Assembly: GCA_035486355.1 (NCBI GenBank)
Contig: DATHNE010000230.1
Span: 1 to 28,351 of the forward strand
Length of the DNA: 28,351 nt
From: Palsa-883 sp035486355
Lineage (GTDB): Bacteria; Pseudomonadota; Alphaproteobacteria; Acetobacterales; Acetobacteraceae
Direction of reading: 5' to 3'
The stretch's first letter is position 1. Every line of letters starts with the position of its first letter. The notes beneath the pieces are model-generated. The model had not been told where the DNA came from. It did not search any database and saw only the letters and a program-made list of their open reading frames with translations. The translations under genes and the position numbers were made by a program. Below are positions 6,617 to 14,938 of the stretch, in pieces.

Positions 6617-8011
6617 TCAGGCGGCCGCGCGCAGGCACTGCGTCAACGCGGTCAGGTCGGGTTGGTCTTCGATCGTCAGGATCAGGTGTTGCAGCGTCTC
6701 GATCGCATCCGCGCGCAACGCCTTGGCAGCGAGGCCACGGAACTTGGCGATGATCTCGTCCGGCGGCAGCGGATGATGCGCGCTGCCGCGACGCTGTTCG
6801 GTGTACGCGCGCACCACACGGCCATCGGTCAGGTCCGCTTCGACCCAACTTGCGTGCCGCTTCGCCGCACCGCCCGCATCGAGTTCCGGATCATGCACCA
6901 CCTCGATACGATCGATCAGCGCCAGAATGCGCTGATCGGCCAGGCGCTCGGGTGCGTACTGATCGACAAATACCTGGCCATCCAGCAACTGCACGGCAGC
7001 CGCATAGCTGCCGTTCATCTGCGCCGCCACGACATCCGCCGGCTGGTAACGCCAACCGACATTGTGGGCGGACTTCCGGCTGACGCGTATCCGCAGATGT
7101 TGCACCGTGGCGGGTGACGCCCCCTGCTCCATCAGCCGACGCACCCCATCGATGATCGTGTGCGCGCTGGCGCAGGCGGCGTAGGCCTTGAAGCCGACCG
7201 TGGCGGTTTCCCAGGCCTGCCCCAAACCCTCCAGCATCAGCGCGTAGTTGGCTTCGCCCTGCATGGCACTCATGAAGCCGCCGTAGTCAGCTTCCAGCAC
7301 GTCATGGCGACCCGTGAAGCCGCATTCGGCGAGCAGTGCGGCCGTTACACCGGCCTGCGCGGCGTGGCCGGCGTGGAAGCGTTTGGTCATGGCCCCGGTG
7401 CGCGCGCAATAGAGACCCGAAGCCTGCGTGGCGCCGATGCCGAGCGCGTTGGCAAATCGTTCCGTATCCAGCGTCAGTAGATGCGCGCAGGCCGCGGCGG
7501 CGGCGATGCATCCCACCGTTCCAGTGACATGAAATCCGCTGACCCCGTGCGAGATGCCAGCGGCCATGCCGACACGCACACCGATCTCATAACCGACGAT
7601 GATGGCCGCCAGGACCCGCGCACCGGACAGGCCGCGTGTTTCCGCCAACGCCAGAACGGACGGCAGCACCACGGCCCCCGCATGCAGCGAAGACCGCAGA
7701 TGAATATCGTCGAGTTCGAACCCATGCAGCGCCGTGCCGTTGGCCATCGCCGCCGCCGCCGGCCCAACACGTGCCGCGCGCCCCCACAGACTGGCCCGAC
7801 CGCCAGGCGCCAGCTCCTGCGCCGCTTGCGCCGCGATGCGACCCCAATCCTGTCGCGCCCCATATAGCGCGCAGCCGATGCCATCCAGCAGGCATAAGGC
7901 GGCGTGCGCCGACACCGCACGCGGCACATCGGCCAGCCGTGCAGACGCACCCCACGCGGCGAGCTGCCGCGTCGGTGCCGGTGTGTCGGTCAGTGAGGTG
8001 GTCAGCGTCAC
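6617..8011 (-). CDS. MmgE/PrpD-family protein
   Basis: The 464-residue protein matches the MmgE/PrpD family along its whole length, with LLDGIGCALYG near the N-terminus, ANGTALHGFELDDIH, GYEIGVRVGMA, SGFHVTGTVGCIAAAAA, ALGIGATQASGL, TKRFHAGHAAQAGV and VGFKAYAACASAH. Family members are 2-methylcitrate dehydratase, immune-responsive cis-aconitate decarboxylase and related hydro-lyases or decarboxylases. The His-Gly-Phe-Glu-x-Asp-Asp and KxxHxGxA blocks typical of the active site are present. The GTG start at 8011 overlaps the upstream stop as GTGA. In this operon it would act on the unsaturated product of the flavoprotein dehydrogenase, either adding water or removing a carboxylate; the sequence does not tell which. 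Confidence 0.9.
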   Translation of the reverse strand: MTLTTSLTDTPAPTRQLAAWGASARLADVPRAVSAHAALCLLDGIGCALYGARQDWGRIAAQAAQELAPGGRASLWGRAARVGPAAAAMANGTALHGFELDDIHLRSSLHAGAVVLPSVLALAETRGLSGARVLAAIIVGYEIGVRVGMAAGISHGVSGFHVTGTVGCIAAAAACAHLLTLDTERFANALGIGATQASGLYCARTGAMTKRFHAGHAAQAGVTAALLAECGFTGRHDVLEADYGGFMSAMQGEANYALMLEGLGQAWETATVGFKAYAACASAHTIIDGVRRLMEQGASPATVQHLRIRVSRKSAHNVGWRYQPADVVAAQMNGSYAAAVQLLDGQVFVDQYAPERLADQRILALIDRIEVVHDPELDAGGAAKRHASWVEADLTDGRVVRAYTEQRRGSAHHPLPPDEIIAKFRGLAAKALRADAIETLQHLILTIEDQPDLTALTQCLRAAA

Positions 8012-9180
8012 GCGATGACCCGATGTTGCAGCGTGTGGCGCGCCAAAGCAGTCTCATCGATCGTGATTCCCAGGCCGGGGCGATGCGGCGGTTCACAATG
8101 GCCGTCGCGCAACAGGAAGTCGGTATCCGGCACCAGCGGATCCGGCCCCTTCACGCCGAGGCCGAAGATGAATTCGCCGGCCGGCATCGTCCGTTCCGGT
8201 ACCGTACTGGCGTAGAGATGCGCGCAGGCGGCGGCTTCGAGCTGACAGAACGCGGCGAGGCCGCCAAAGTTCAGCAGGATGTCGGCGGCCTCGGCCACCG
8301 CGGCGATCTTCTTCGCCTGTCGAATACCGCCGTTCTTGTACAGTTTGATGCAGAACACATCGACCGCCTGGGCACGCGCCAGGGCGAAGGCGTCCTGCAG
8401 TGTGGCAACGCCCTCGTCGGCCATGATCGGCACGCCTTGCGCGATCTCACGGATCGCCTTCATGCCGTCGATGTTGCGGCGCTCAACCGGCTGTTCCAGA
8501 TAATCCAGTCGGTGTTCCGCCAGCGCCCGCACCGCGCGCTTGGCATCGGGCACTGACCAGCCGCAATTGGGGTCCATGCCCATCTCGATGCTTGGTCCAA
8601 CTTCCTTGCGGACCGCGGCGAAGTTCGCGACATCCTGTTTCCAGCCGCCGGGTCCCCCGGCCTTCAGGCAGATTACCCGAATGCCGAATTCGCTGATCGC
8701 ACGCACTGATTCGGCGACCATGTCGGCCTGTCGCTCCGCCATGCTGACCGACCATTCCATCGGAATACGTGGCTGCGACAATCCACCCAACAACGCATAA
8801 ACCGGCACGTTCAGCGCCTTGCCCATCGCATCATGCAGGGCATGATCGACCAATGCGCGCGCGTTCGCGTTCGCCGGCAACACACGATCGAACATCGAGC
8901 CGGCGCGGTCGAGTGCGAACAGGTCCTGCCCAAGCAGGCGCGGCGCATAGAAATCGGCCACCGCGCTGACGATCGAGGCAACTGTGTCGGGCATGAAATG
9001 GCCCGGGCTGATCGGGCGGATCTGCCCCATGCCGACCACGCCATCAGCGAAGATCTTGATCAGCACCGGCTTACCGATCAAAGAGCCCGCGGGCCCGGTG
9101 TCGTAAGGACCGCTTGAGGTCAGGCGCCTCAGTCGTTCCGTCAGATCGGTGACGAATATTTCGATCCGGTCGATCGGCAT
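8008..9180 (-). CDS. Enolase-superfamily (mandelate racemase/muconate lactonizing) enzyme
   Basis: The 390-residue protein has an N-terminal capping domain and a barrel with the metal ligands of the superfamily: Asp203 in GMDPNCG, Glu229 in YLEQPV and Glu256 in IMADEGV. The barrel lysine that acts as base is Lys173 in ICLKAGG; the first Lys of the usual KxK motif is replaced by Cys. A second lysine, Lys279 in FCIKLYKNGG, sits on the opposite face as in cycloisomerase-type members. Such enzymes abstract a proton beside a carboxylate to racemise, dehydrate or open/close a lactone. ATG 9180 is preceded by GGGGAG ten bases away; the TTG just before it is less likely. It may prepare the imported substrate for the dehydrogenase. 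True muconate cycloisomerase activity is not implied. Confidence 0.9.
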   Translation of the reverse strand: MPIDRIEIFVTDLTERLRRLTSSGPYDTGPAGSLIGKPVLIKIFADGVVGMGQIRPISPGHFMPDTVASIVSAVADFYAPRLLGQDLFALDRAGSMFDRVLPANANARALVDHALHDAMGKALNVPVYALLGGLSQPRIPMEWSVSMAERQADMVAESVRAISEFGIRVICLKAGGPGGWKQDVANFAAVRKEVGPSIEMGMDPNCGWSVPDAKRAVRALAEHRLDYLEQPVERRNIDGMKAIREIAQGVPIMADEGVATLQDAFALARAQAVDVFCIKLYKNGGIRQAKKIAAVAEAADILLNFGGLAAFCQLEAAACAHLYASTVPERTMPAGEFIFGLGVKGPDPLVPDTDFLLRDGHCEPPHRPGLGITIDETALARHTLQHRVIA

Positions 9181-9270
9181 CAACCCACGTCTCCCCTATG
9201 CGGTGCGCCAGCGGCCATGGCCGGGACATTTGCCGTTGCCACCGAGCGCGACGCTACGCACGACCATGGC

Positions 9271-10326
9271 TCAAATCTCCGAGGCTGGCAGCGGCTGGAA
9301 TTGCAAAGCAAACAGATCGCGGAACGGCTCGATCTTCTTGCTGACCTCGCCCCGCGCAACCATTGCGACACCAATATAGTCCCACCACTTCTGGGCCTGC
9401 GCCTTGGTCATGCTCATGATCGGGTTGATGCGCGGATAGGCGATTTGCAGCACCTCCGGCTTCACGCCCGACCAGGACGAGATCAACTTGATGTTGTCCT
9501 CCTTCGAGGCCGCGCTGTAATGCGCGTTGGCGTCGAACACCGCCGCCATGAAGCGGCGCGCGAGGTCGGGCTTCTTCTCCAGGAAGGCGCGATTGCCCAT
9601 CAGAAAGGTCATCGGCGGCGGATCCTTGCCGAAATCGCCGCTGCGGGCCGACATGAACAAACGCCCGGCATGGCTCATGATCGCCAGGGTTGTCGTGGGT
9701 TCGGAATGCAGGAACCCATCGATCTGATCGGTCAGCAGGGCGGTTGGCATATCGGCGCCCTGCACGGGTAGAAACTGCCAGCCGAGCTGATCGGGCGTCA
9801 TGTGTTTCTCGACACGCAGCCAGCCCTGGAACAGCGCCAGGTGATCGGAGGATGGCGATGACACCGCGATGCGCAGGTTGTGCCCCACCAGCTCATCAAA
9901 GCTGGTCGCCTTGATCTTGTTGCCGAGCACGAAGTTGGTGTGTCCGGCATTGGCTCCGCTGACCACCGCCACCGGTGCGCCGCTGCCGGCATCGACCGAA
10001 CGCGAGTCCAGCGTCGCAACCTCGGGGCCACCGCCAAAATACAGATCGAGATCGCCGGTCCACAGCGCTTGCGCGCCGTCAACCGACTGACCGGAGGTGA
10101 AACGCTCGTCCTTGACCGTCAGGTTCTGCCGCTGATAGGCGCCGATCTGCTGCGCAACCCCCAGAATGAGTGTCGTGAGGTTGGGATACAGGAAGCCGAT
10201 GCGTACCGTGTTGTCGGTGGCAAAGCCGGCGCGGGCTCCCAAGCCGAGCGTCACCGCCCCCGCCATGCCACCACGCAGCATTGTACGCCGGTACAGGCTC
10301 TGGGTCCTGCGTATGTTTTCAGGCAA
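9271..10326 (-). CDS. ABC importer substrate-binding protein, NitT/TauT (NMT1/SsuA-like) type
   Basis: The 351-residue protein begins with a Tat-like signal, YRRTMLRGGMAGAVTLGLG, followed by a mature domain starting near TDNTVRIGFLYPN. It has the two-lobed features of aliphatic sulfonate/nitrate/thiamine-precursor binding proteins, such as DLDLYFGGGPEVA and QIDGFLHSEPTTTLAI. The start is taken as TTG 10326 because GGGAGG lies six bases upstream and this removes a long overlap with the permease gene; eight bases of overlap remain. It is co-transcribed with its permease and ATPase ahead of the enzyme genes, so it most likely captures the compound degraded by the operon. Proteins of this family bind many small organic acids and sulfonates, so the ligand cannot be read from the sequence. 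Confidence 0.9.
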   Translation of the reverse strand: MPENIRRTQSLYRRTMLRGGMAGAVTLGLGARAGFATDNTVRIGFLYPNLTTLILGVAQQIGAYQRQNLTVKDERFTSGQSVDGAQALWTGDLDLYFGGGPEVATLDSRSVDAGSGAPVAVVSGANAGHTNFVLGNKIKATSFDELVGHNLRIAVSSPSSDHLALFQGWLRVEKHMTPDQLGWQFLPVQGADMPTALLTDQIDGFLHSEPTTTLAIMSHAGRLFMSARSGDFGKDPPPMTFLMGNRAFLEKKPDLARRFMAAVFDANAHYSAASKEDNIKLISSWSGVKPEVLQIAYPRINPIMSMTKAQAQKWWDYIGVAMVARGEVSKKIEPFRDLFALQFQPLPASEI

Positions 10327-11203
10327 GATTGACCTCCCATTTTGCCACGGTGCGTCGTTCAAGCGTGCGCACCAATAAACGTTCGGTTGCGTAACCGACG
10401 ACGCTGATCAGGATCATCGCCATCATCAAATCGGAGGCGCGGAACTGGAATCGCGCCTGCATCAGCAGGAAGCCTACACCCGTTTTGGCGGCCAGCATTT
10501 CGGCCGCGACGATCATGCGCCAGGCACCGCCCAGGCCTATGCGCATGCCGGTGATAATGTAGGGGATCGAGGCCGGCAGGATCACGCGCCACACCAGCGT
10601 GAAGCCGCGCGCGCCGTAGCATCGCGCGGCGTCGACGATCAGCGGATTGATCGCGCGCGCGCCAGCCTCGGTGTTGAAGAACAGCGGAAAGAATTCGGCG
10701 ATGAAGACGACGAAGATCACGGCCTTGTCGGTCAGGCCGAACCACAGAATCGCCAGCGGGATCCAGGCGATTCCTGGAATCGGGTAGAGCAGCTTGATTA
10801 CCGGCTCAAGAAACTCGCGCATCGCCCGGCTGCGGCCGACCAGCAAGCCGCAGGGAATCGCCGCCGCGGCGGCCAGGGTGAAGCCCACGATGGCGCGTGC
10901 GAAACTTGCCGCCAGATGCTGGTAGATGTTCGGTCCATACATCCAGGGTGAGCGGTAATCGAGCGTGAGTGTGTCGAAGATGTCGTGGAACACGGTCCAG
11001 GGCGGCGGCAGGATCAGCGCCAGGCCATAATATTCAGACATCGCCGCCCACAGCGTGAGCAGGCCGAAAATACCGATCGCCCCGCGCAGAATCCGTCGCT
11101 GCCATCCACGCCGGCGGCGCTGACGGCCGCGCTGATCCAGCATCGCGGGCTGCAGCGCCGTGCCCATCAGCGGCATGTCGTTGTGCATCGGGCGCGTCAG
11201 CAT
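10319..11203 (-). CDS. ABC importer permease, NitT/TauT (SsuC/TauC-like) type
   Basis: The roughly 294-residue inner-membrane protein has about six hydrophobic segments, for example IFGLLTLWAAM, FTLAAAAAIPCGLLVG, AVIFVVFIAEFFPLFF and a C-terminal MMAMILISVVGYATE. The cytoplasmic coupling loop shows the expected pattern DAARCYGARGFTLVWRVILP, then ASIPYIITGMRIGLGGAW. It would form a homodimer with the ATPase encoded just upstream. ATG 11203 follows the ATPase stop by one base (TGACATG); a GTG at 11215 overlapping the ATPase gene is an alternative. The N-terminus is rich in arginine (RGRQRRRRGWQRR) before the first membrane span, in keeping with a cytoplasmic tail. Confidence 0.92.
   Translation of the reverse strand: MLTRPMHNDMPLMGTALQPAMLDQRGRQRRRRGWQRRILRGAIGIFGLLTLWAAMSEYYGLALILPPPWTVFHDIFDTLTLDYRSPWMYGPNIYQHLAASFARAIVGFTLAAAAAIPCGLLVGRSRAMREFLEPVIKLLYPIPGIAWIPLAILWFGLTDKAVIFVVFIAEFFPLFFNTEAGARAINPLIVDAARCYGARGFTLVWRVILPASIPYIITGMRIGLGGAWRMIVAAEMLAAKTGVGFLLMQARFQFRASDLMMAMILISVVGYATERLLVRTLERRTVAKWEVNLA
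10333..10338 (-). promoter_or_regulatory. Ribosome-binding site selecting a TTG start for the binding protein
   Basis: GGGAGG on the minus strand, six bases before TTG 10324-10326, lies inside the last codons of the permease gene. No ATG or GTG in frame nearby has a comparable site. Confidence 0.6.
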
Positions 11204-11204
11204 G

Positions 11205-12005
11205 TCAGGTCGCACCCGCCATCTGTTCGATCGGCACGCGCAGGCGCCGCAAGTCTTCGGTCAACTGTGCCTTCAGCCGCGCGGCCTCGGCGCTGTCGCG
11301 ATCACGCGGGCGTGGCAAGGTCAGCGTGTGCTCGATGCCGACGCGTCCTGGCGATGGCGTCATCACCGCGATGCGATCGGCGAGGAACACCGCCTCGTCG
11401 ATGTCGTGCGTGACGTAGACGATGGTGCGCGGCTCGGCGAGCCAGGTGTGTACCAGGTGATCCTGCAGCGTCGCGCGGTTGATCGCGTCGACGGCGGAGA
11501 ACGGTTCATCCATCAACAGCACCGACGCGTCCTTCATCGCCCAGGCGCGCGCGATCGCGACGCGGTGGCGCATGCCGCCGGAGAGCTGGTACGGATAGCG
11601 GTGCGCCGCCTCGGTCAGGCCGACGGTGTGCAGCAATTCGGTCACGCGCGCGCGGATCGCCGCACGCGGCCAGCCCGCCATTTCGAGGCCAAAACCGATA
11701 TTCCGGGCCGCGGTCAGCCAGGGAAACAGCGCGGCTTCCTGGAAGACGATGGCGCGATCCAGTCCAGGACCAATCACCTTCCTGCCATTCACCGTCAGAG
11801 CGCCATCAAGCGGCGTCAGCAAACCTGCCAGCATGCGGAGAAAGCTGCTTTTGCCGCAGCCACTGGGGCCCAGAATGCACAGGAACTCGTTCTTGTGGAT
11901 GTCCAGGTTGAAGCCGTGCAGCGTGGTCGACCAGCCCGTGGCGCTTTCATAGGCGTGCGACAGTCCGGCGGCGTGGATTACCACGTCACGCGCCCCCATG
12001 CTCAT
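11205..12005 (-). CDS. ABC importer ATPase, NitT/TauT (SsuB/TauB-like) type
   Basis: The 266-residue ATPase has Walker A GPSGCGKSS, the Q-loop in IVFQEAALFPW, the signature LSGGM, Walker B VLLMDEPFSAVD and the switch histidine in YVTHDIDEAVFLADR. This order and the DEPFSAVD wording fit the nitrate/sulfonate/taurine branch. It is the first gene of the long minus-strand operon and starts 65 bases from a cluster of palindromic half-sites shared with the divergent IclR-type regulator gene. An ATG at 11999 is an alternative start six bases further in. Confidence 0.95.
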   Translation of the reverse strand: MSMGARDVVIHAAGLSHAYESATGWSTTLHGFNLDIHKNEFLCILGPSGCGKSSFLRMLAGLLTPLDGALTVNGRKVIGPGLDRAIVFQEAALFPWLTAARNIGFGLEMAGWPRAAIRARVTELLHTVGLTEAAHRYPYQLSGGMRHRVAIARAWAMKDASVLLMDEPFSAVDAINRATLQDHLVHTWLAEPRTIVYVTHDIDEAVFLADRIAVMTPSPGRVGIEHTLTLPRPRDRDSAEAARLKAQLTEDLRRLRVPIEQMAGAT

Positions 12006-12069
12006 GCGATCCGACCTGGTGTTGGCACGTTCACCGTCCCACTCCCGCCGGTCAACGCCGGCTCTACGT

Positions 12070-12096
12070 GTTCCATACAGTGGAACTTGCGTTCCA
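12070..12096. promoter_or_regulatory. Likely IclR-family operator: three phased GTTCCA/TGGAAC half-sites
   Basis: GTTCCA (12070-12075), TGGAAC (12081-12086) and GTTCCA (12091-12096) alternate in orientation with centres 10-11 bp apart, so each adjacent pair forms a perfect palindrome (5-base and 4-base spacers). GTTCC/GGAAC palindromes are the usual target shape of IclR-family regulators. The site is in the 187-base gap between the divergent operon and the regulator gene, where it can control both. The exact promoters (-35/-10) are not clear. Confidence 0.75.
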
Positions 12097-12192
12097 TGTG
12101 CTGAAAGCTGTAAGTCACCGCCCAGGCACTGTCAACGCTGCCTCGCGCCAGGGCGCGGCGGTTTGCCATCGCGAATTCGCCGAAGGATCATC

Positions 12193-13014
12193 ATGCGGAC
12201 TGAAACGCCGGAGCCAGGCAACACCGCGCACGACGACGCAGCGGAGGCTGGCGCCCGCGGGCGGTCCGGTTACGCCGTAGATGCGGTCAATCGCGCGATC
12301 GATATTCTGTCGGTGTTCTCGGTCGCACGGCCTAGCCTGACCTTAAATGAGATCGTCGTCGCAACGGGTCTGCCGAAGACGACGACGTTTCGCATCCTCT
12401 CGACGCTGATCGATCGCGGCTTGTGCGAGCGTGATCCGAAGGCGCAGACCTATTCGCTTGGGTATCACATCCTGCATCTTGGCGAGGTGCGGCGGCGCCA
12501 GTCGAACTTGCGCGATATCGCCCTGCCGTTGATGCGCGATATTCGCGATGCGATCGGTGAGACCGTCGTGCTGTCGATGCGGCAAGGCGATTTTCGGGTC
12601 CAGATCGATTACGTCGAGGGCGTGCAGCCGTTGCGGCGCATCGCGACGCCGGGGCTGCAAGCCCCGCTTTATGCCGGGGCGGCCAGCCGTGTGCTGCTGG
12701 CGGGGCTGAGTGATGACGAGGTTGGTTCGTATCTGCATCGTACTGAGCTAACCCGGCTGCAACGCAATACGATGACGAGTCCCGCGGCCTTGCGAGCCGA
12801 GATCACGCGCATTCGCAAGCGGGGCTACGCCGAGAGCAACAACGAGGTGCTGGAGGGTGGTGCGGCGCTGGCTGCGCCGGTCAAGTCGCGCGACGGGACC
12901 ACTCTGGGCGTTGTCGATATCATTACGCCAGAGGTGCGTTATAGCCGCACCCATCGCGAGAGCTGCATCCGGCTGCTGTTGGAGGGGGTTCGTTCGCTGG
13001 CATCGCGGCTGTGA
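12193..13014 (+). CDS. IclR-family transcriptional regulator
   Basis: The 273-residue protein has the family's two domains: a winged helix-turn-helix (about 26-95) with LTLNEIVVATGLPKTTTFR and ILSTLIDRGLCERD, and a C-terminal effector-binding domain with PLRRIATPGLQAPLYAGAAS and the late block YAESNNEVLEGGAALAAPV, SRDGTTLGVVDI. ATG 12193 has an AAGGA site six bases ahead; upstream open frame is not conserved. It is divergent from the transporter-catabolic operon, with operator-like half-sites between them, so it most likely senses the operon's substrate or an intermediate and controls the operon and itself. Whether it represses or activates cannot be decided. A 20-residue acidic, flexible N-terminal tail precedes the DNA-binding domain. 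Confidence 0.93.
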   Translation: MRTETPEPGNTAHDDAAEAGARGRSGYAVDAVNRAIDILSVFSVARPSLTLNEIVVATGLPKTTTFRILSTLIDRGLCERDPKAQTYSLGYHILHLGEVRRRQSNLRDIALPLMRDIRDAIGETVVLSMRQGDFRVQIDYVEGVQPLRRIATPGLQAPLYAGAASRVLLAGLSDDEVGSYLHRTELTRLQRNTMTSPAALRAEITRIRKRGYAESNNEVLEGGAALAAPVKSRDGTTLGVVDIITPEVRYSRTHRESCIRLLLEGVRSLASRL

Positions 13015-13400
13015 CACACCTGCTGACGGCGCGCCGGATGGGGTGCGCCAAGCCCCCAGCCCCACCTCAGTCGGTGGGCGATGGGCAGAGTGGGGCCTGG
13101 GCGGCTGGCCGTGTGGGGGCTGCCAGCGGGATGACCCAGGGGCGGCGGCCAACAGCGGCAGCGCGGCGCCGAGCCAGCGGGGTGGCGCATGGCGCATGGC
13201 GAATTAGGTCACGACACCGGGGCCGATCCGCACGGGCAGCCATGGGATGAATGGGCCGCGTGTGGCGGCGCGGGCCGCCTGGAGCCAGGCCGGCCACCGA
13301 AGGCGCCAGGCGGGGGCGCCGCGCGCGGGCGCGCACCGCGTGCTTGGCGGCACCCGACGGAGCATATCTCTACAGAGGATGGACGGGCGTGCTACGCGCT
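13015..13400. other. Intergenic stretch without recognisable gene
   Basis: Between the regulator and the repeat cluster ahead of gltX only arginine/alanine/proline-rich shadow frames are seen on both strands. AGCCCCCAG near 13049 and GTGGGGGCT near 13112 can pair and might slow transcription after the regulator, but there is no T-tract. A duplicated GGCGCAT occurs near 13185-13199. Confidence 0.3.
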
Positions 13401-13531
13401 ACCCTCACCCGCATTGCGGGAGAGGTCGGCGCGCATGAGCGAAGCCGGGCGAGGCCGTGCCGCGTGCCCCACCCTCACCCGCGTCGCTGCGCTCGTCGAC
13501 CTCTCCGGCGGCGCGGGCGAGGTGTTCTAAG
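13401..13531. repeat. REP-like palindromic repeat, inverted pair, ahead of gltX
   Basis: Two related units face each other: the first contains CGGGAGAGGTCGGCGCGC on the plus strand, the second CCCTCACCCGCGTCGCTGCG followed by CTCGTCGACCTCTCC. The same unit recurs near 24832-24953 and 27962-28017. It ends ten bases before the gltX start, so it may lie in the gltX leader. Confidence 0.75.
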
Positions 13532-13540
13532 GGGCTTTGC

Positions 13541-14938
13541 ATGACTGTCCGCACCCGTTTCGCGCCTAGCCCGACCGGGCTGCTGCACATTGGCGGCGCC
13601 CGCACGGCGCTGTTCAACTACCTGTTCGCCCGCCACCACGGCGGCGAATTCCTGCTGCGCGTGGAAGACACCGATCGGGCCCGCAGCACCGATGCGGCGA
13701 CGCAGGTGATCCTGGACGGGCTGGAGTGGCTGGGCCTGCCGCGCGACGGGCAGACCGTCTATCAGCACACGCGCGCGGCGCGGCACGCCGAGGTCGCGCG
13801 CGAGATGCTGGCGGCGGGCCACGCCTATCGCTGCTACTGCACGCCGGATGAGCTGAAAGCAATGCGCGAGCAGGCGATCGCCGAGGGACGCCCTCCCCGC
13901 TACGACGGGCGCTGGCGCGACCGCGATCCGGCGGAGGCGCCGGCGGGCGTGGCGCCGGCAATCCGGCTGAAGGCGCCGCGCGACGGCGAGACGGTGATCG
14001 AGGATCTGGTGCAGGGCACCGTGCACGTGGCGAATGCAGAGCTGGATGACATGATCATCCTGCGCAGCGATGGGTCGCCGACGTATAATCATTCCGTGGT
14101 CGTTGATGATCATGACATGGCGATCACGCATGTCATCCGCGGCGACGATCACCTGACCAACACGTTCCGCCAGGCACAGATCTATCAGGCAATGGGCTGG
14201 GACCGACCCCAGTTCGCGCATATCCCGCTGATCCACGGCGCGGATGGAGCGAAGCTGTCGAAGCGGCACGGTGCTGTTTCGGTGCTGGAATTTCGTGAGC
14301 AGGGCTTCCTGCCGGAGGCGTTGTGCAATTACCTGCTGCGGCTGGGTTGGGGGCACGGCGATGTGGAGATCATCGACCGCGACGAGGCGATCAAGCTGTT
14401 CGATCTCGGCGGCGTCGGACGCGCGGCGAGCCGGATGGATTATGCCAAGCTGACGCATCTGAATGGCGTTTACCTGCGCCAGGCCGATGACGCGCGGCTG
14501 ACACATGACGTACTGCAGCGACTGGCGCACCGGCCGGATCTGTCGGTGGGCGGGATCGCGGCGCAGCGTATCCGGATGCTGATGCCGGGGCTGAAGGAGC
14601 GGGCGAAGACGCTGGTGGAGCTGGCGGACAGCGCGGCGTTCCTGGCCCGGACCGTTCCGCTCATGTTTGAACCGAAGGCGCAGGCGCAACTGACGGCGGA
14701 GGCCAAGGTGATGCTGCGCGAGGTGGCAGCGGCACTGGCGGTGACGGATTTTTCCGCGGCGGGGGTGGATGCGGCGTTGCGCGGTTACGCCGAGACGTCC
14801 GGGCGGAAGCTGGGCCAGGTGGCGCAACCCCTGCGTGCGGCATTGACCGGCAGCACGGTCAGCCCGGGGATTGATGCGACACTCGCAGCGCTGGGACGGG
14901 AGGAAGCGCTGGCGCGAATCGAGGCTGCTTCCACGTAA
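13541..14938 (+). CDS. gltX: Glutamyl-tRNA synthetase (class I)
   Basis: The 465-residue enzyme charges tRNA(Glu) with glutamate. It starts TRFAPSPTGLLHIGGARTAL with the HIGH-type signature HIGG at 16-19, has VEDTDRARS at 41-49 and the KMSKS-type loop KLSKR at 238-242. The anticodon-binding helical C-terminus is complete, ending in ALGREEALARIEA. The ATG at 13541 directly precedes the conserved start; an open frame that begins at 13457 would only add the repeat sequence. Many alphaproteobacteria carry two gltX genes and form Gln-tRNA by amidation; which copy this is cannot be told from the window. Cys98 and Cys100 (CYC) are retained, but the full zinc site (CxCxnYxC) is not. Confidence 0.97.
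   Translation: MTVRTRFAPSPTGLLHIGGARTALFNYLFARHHGGEFLLRVEDTDRARSTDAATQVILDGLEWLGLPRDGQTVYQHTRAARHAEVAREMLAAGHAYRCYCTPDELKAMREQAIAEGRPPRYDGRWRDRDPAEAPAGVAPAIRLKAPRDGETVIEDLVQGTVHVANAELDDMIILRSDGSPTYNHSVVVDDHDMAITHVIRGDDHLTNTFRQAQIYQAMGWDRPQFAHIPLIHGADGAKLSKRHGAVSVLEFREQGFLPEALCNYLLRLGWGHGDVEIIDRDEAIKLFDLGGVGRAASRMDYAKLTHLNGVYLRQADDARLTHDVLQRLAHRPDLSVGGIAAQRIRMLMPGLKERAKTLVELADSAAFLARTVPLMFEPKAQAQLTAEAKVMLREVAAALAVTDFSAAGVDAALRGYAETSGRKLGQVAQPLRAALTGSTVSPGIDATLAALGREEALARIEAAST

Noticed and set aside
8008..9180. A protocatechuate or catechol pathway built on muconate cycloisomerase
   Set aside because: No ring-cleavage dioxygenase, lactone hydrolase or thiolase is present in the operon, so the enolase-type enzyme is not called muconate cycloisomerase.
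13401..13531. A CRISPR-like array
   Set aside because: There are only two inverted units without regular spacers; they match the palindromic repeat seen twice more.
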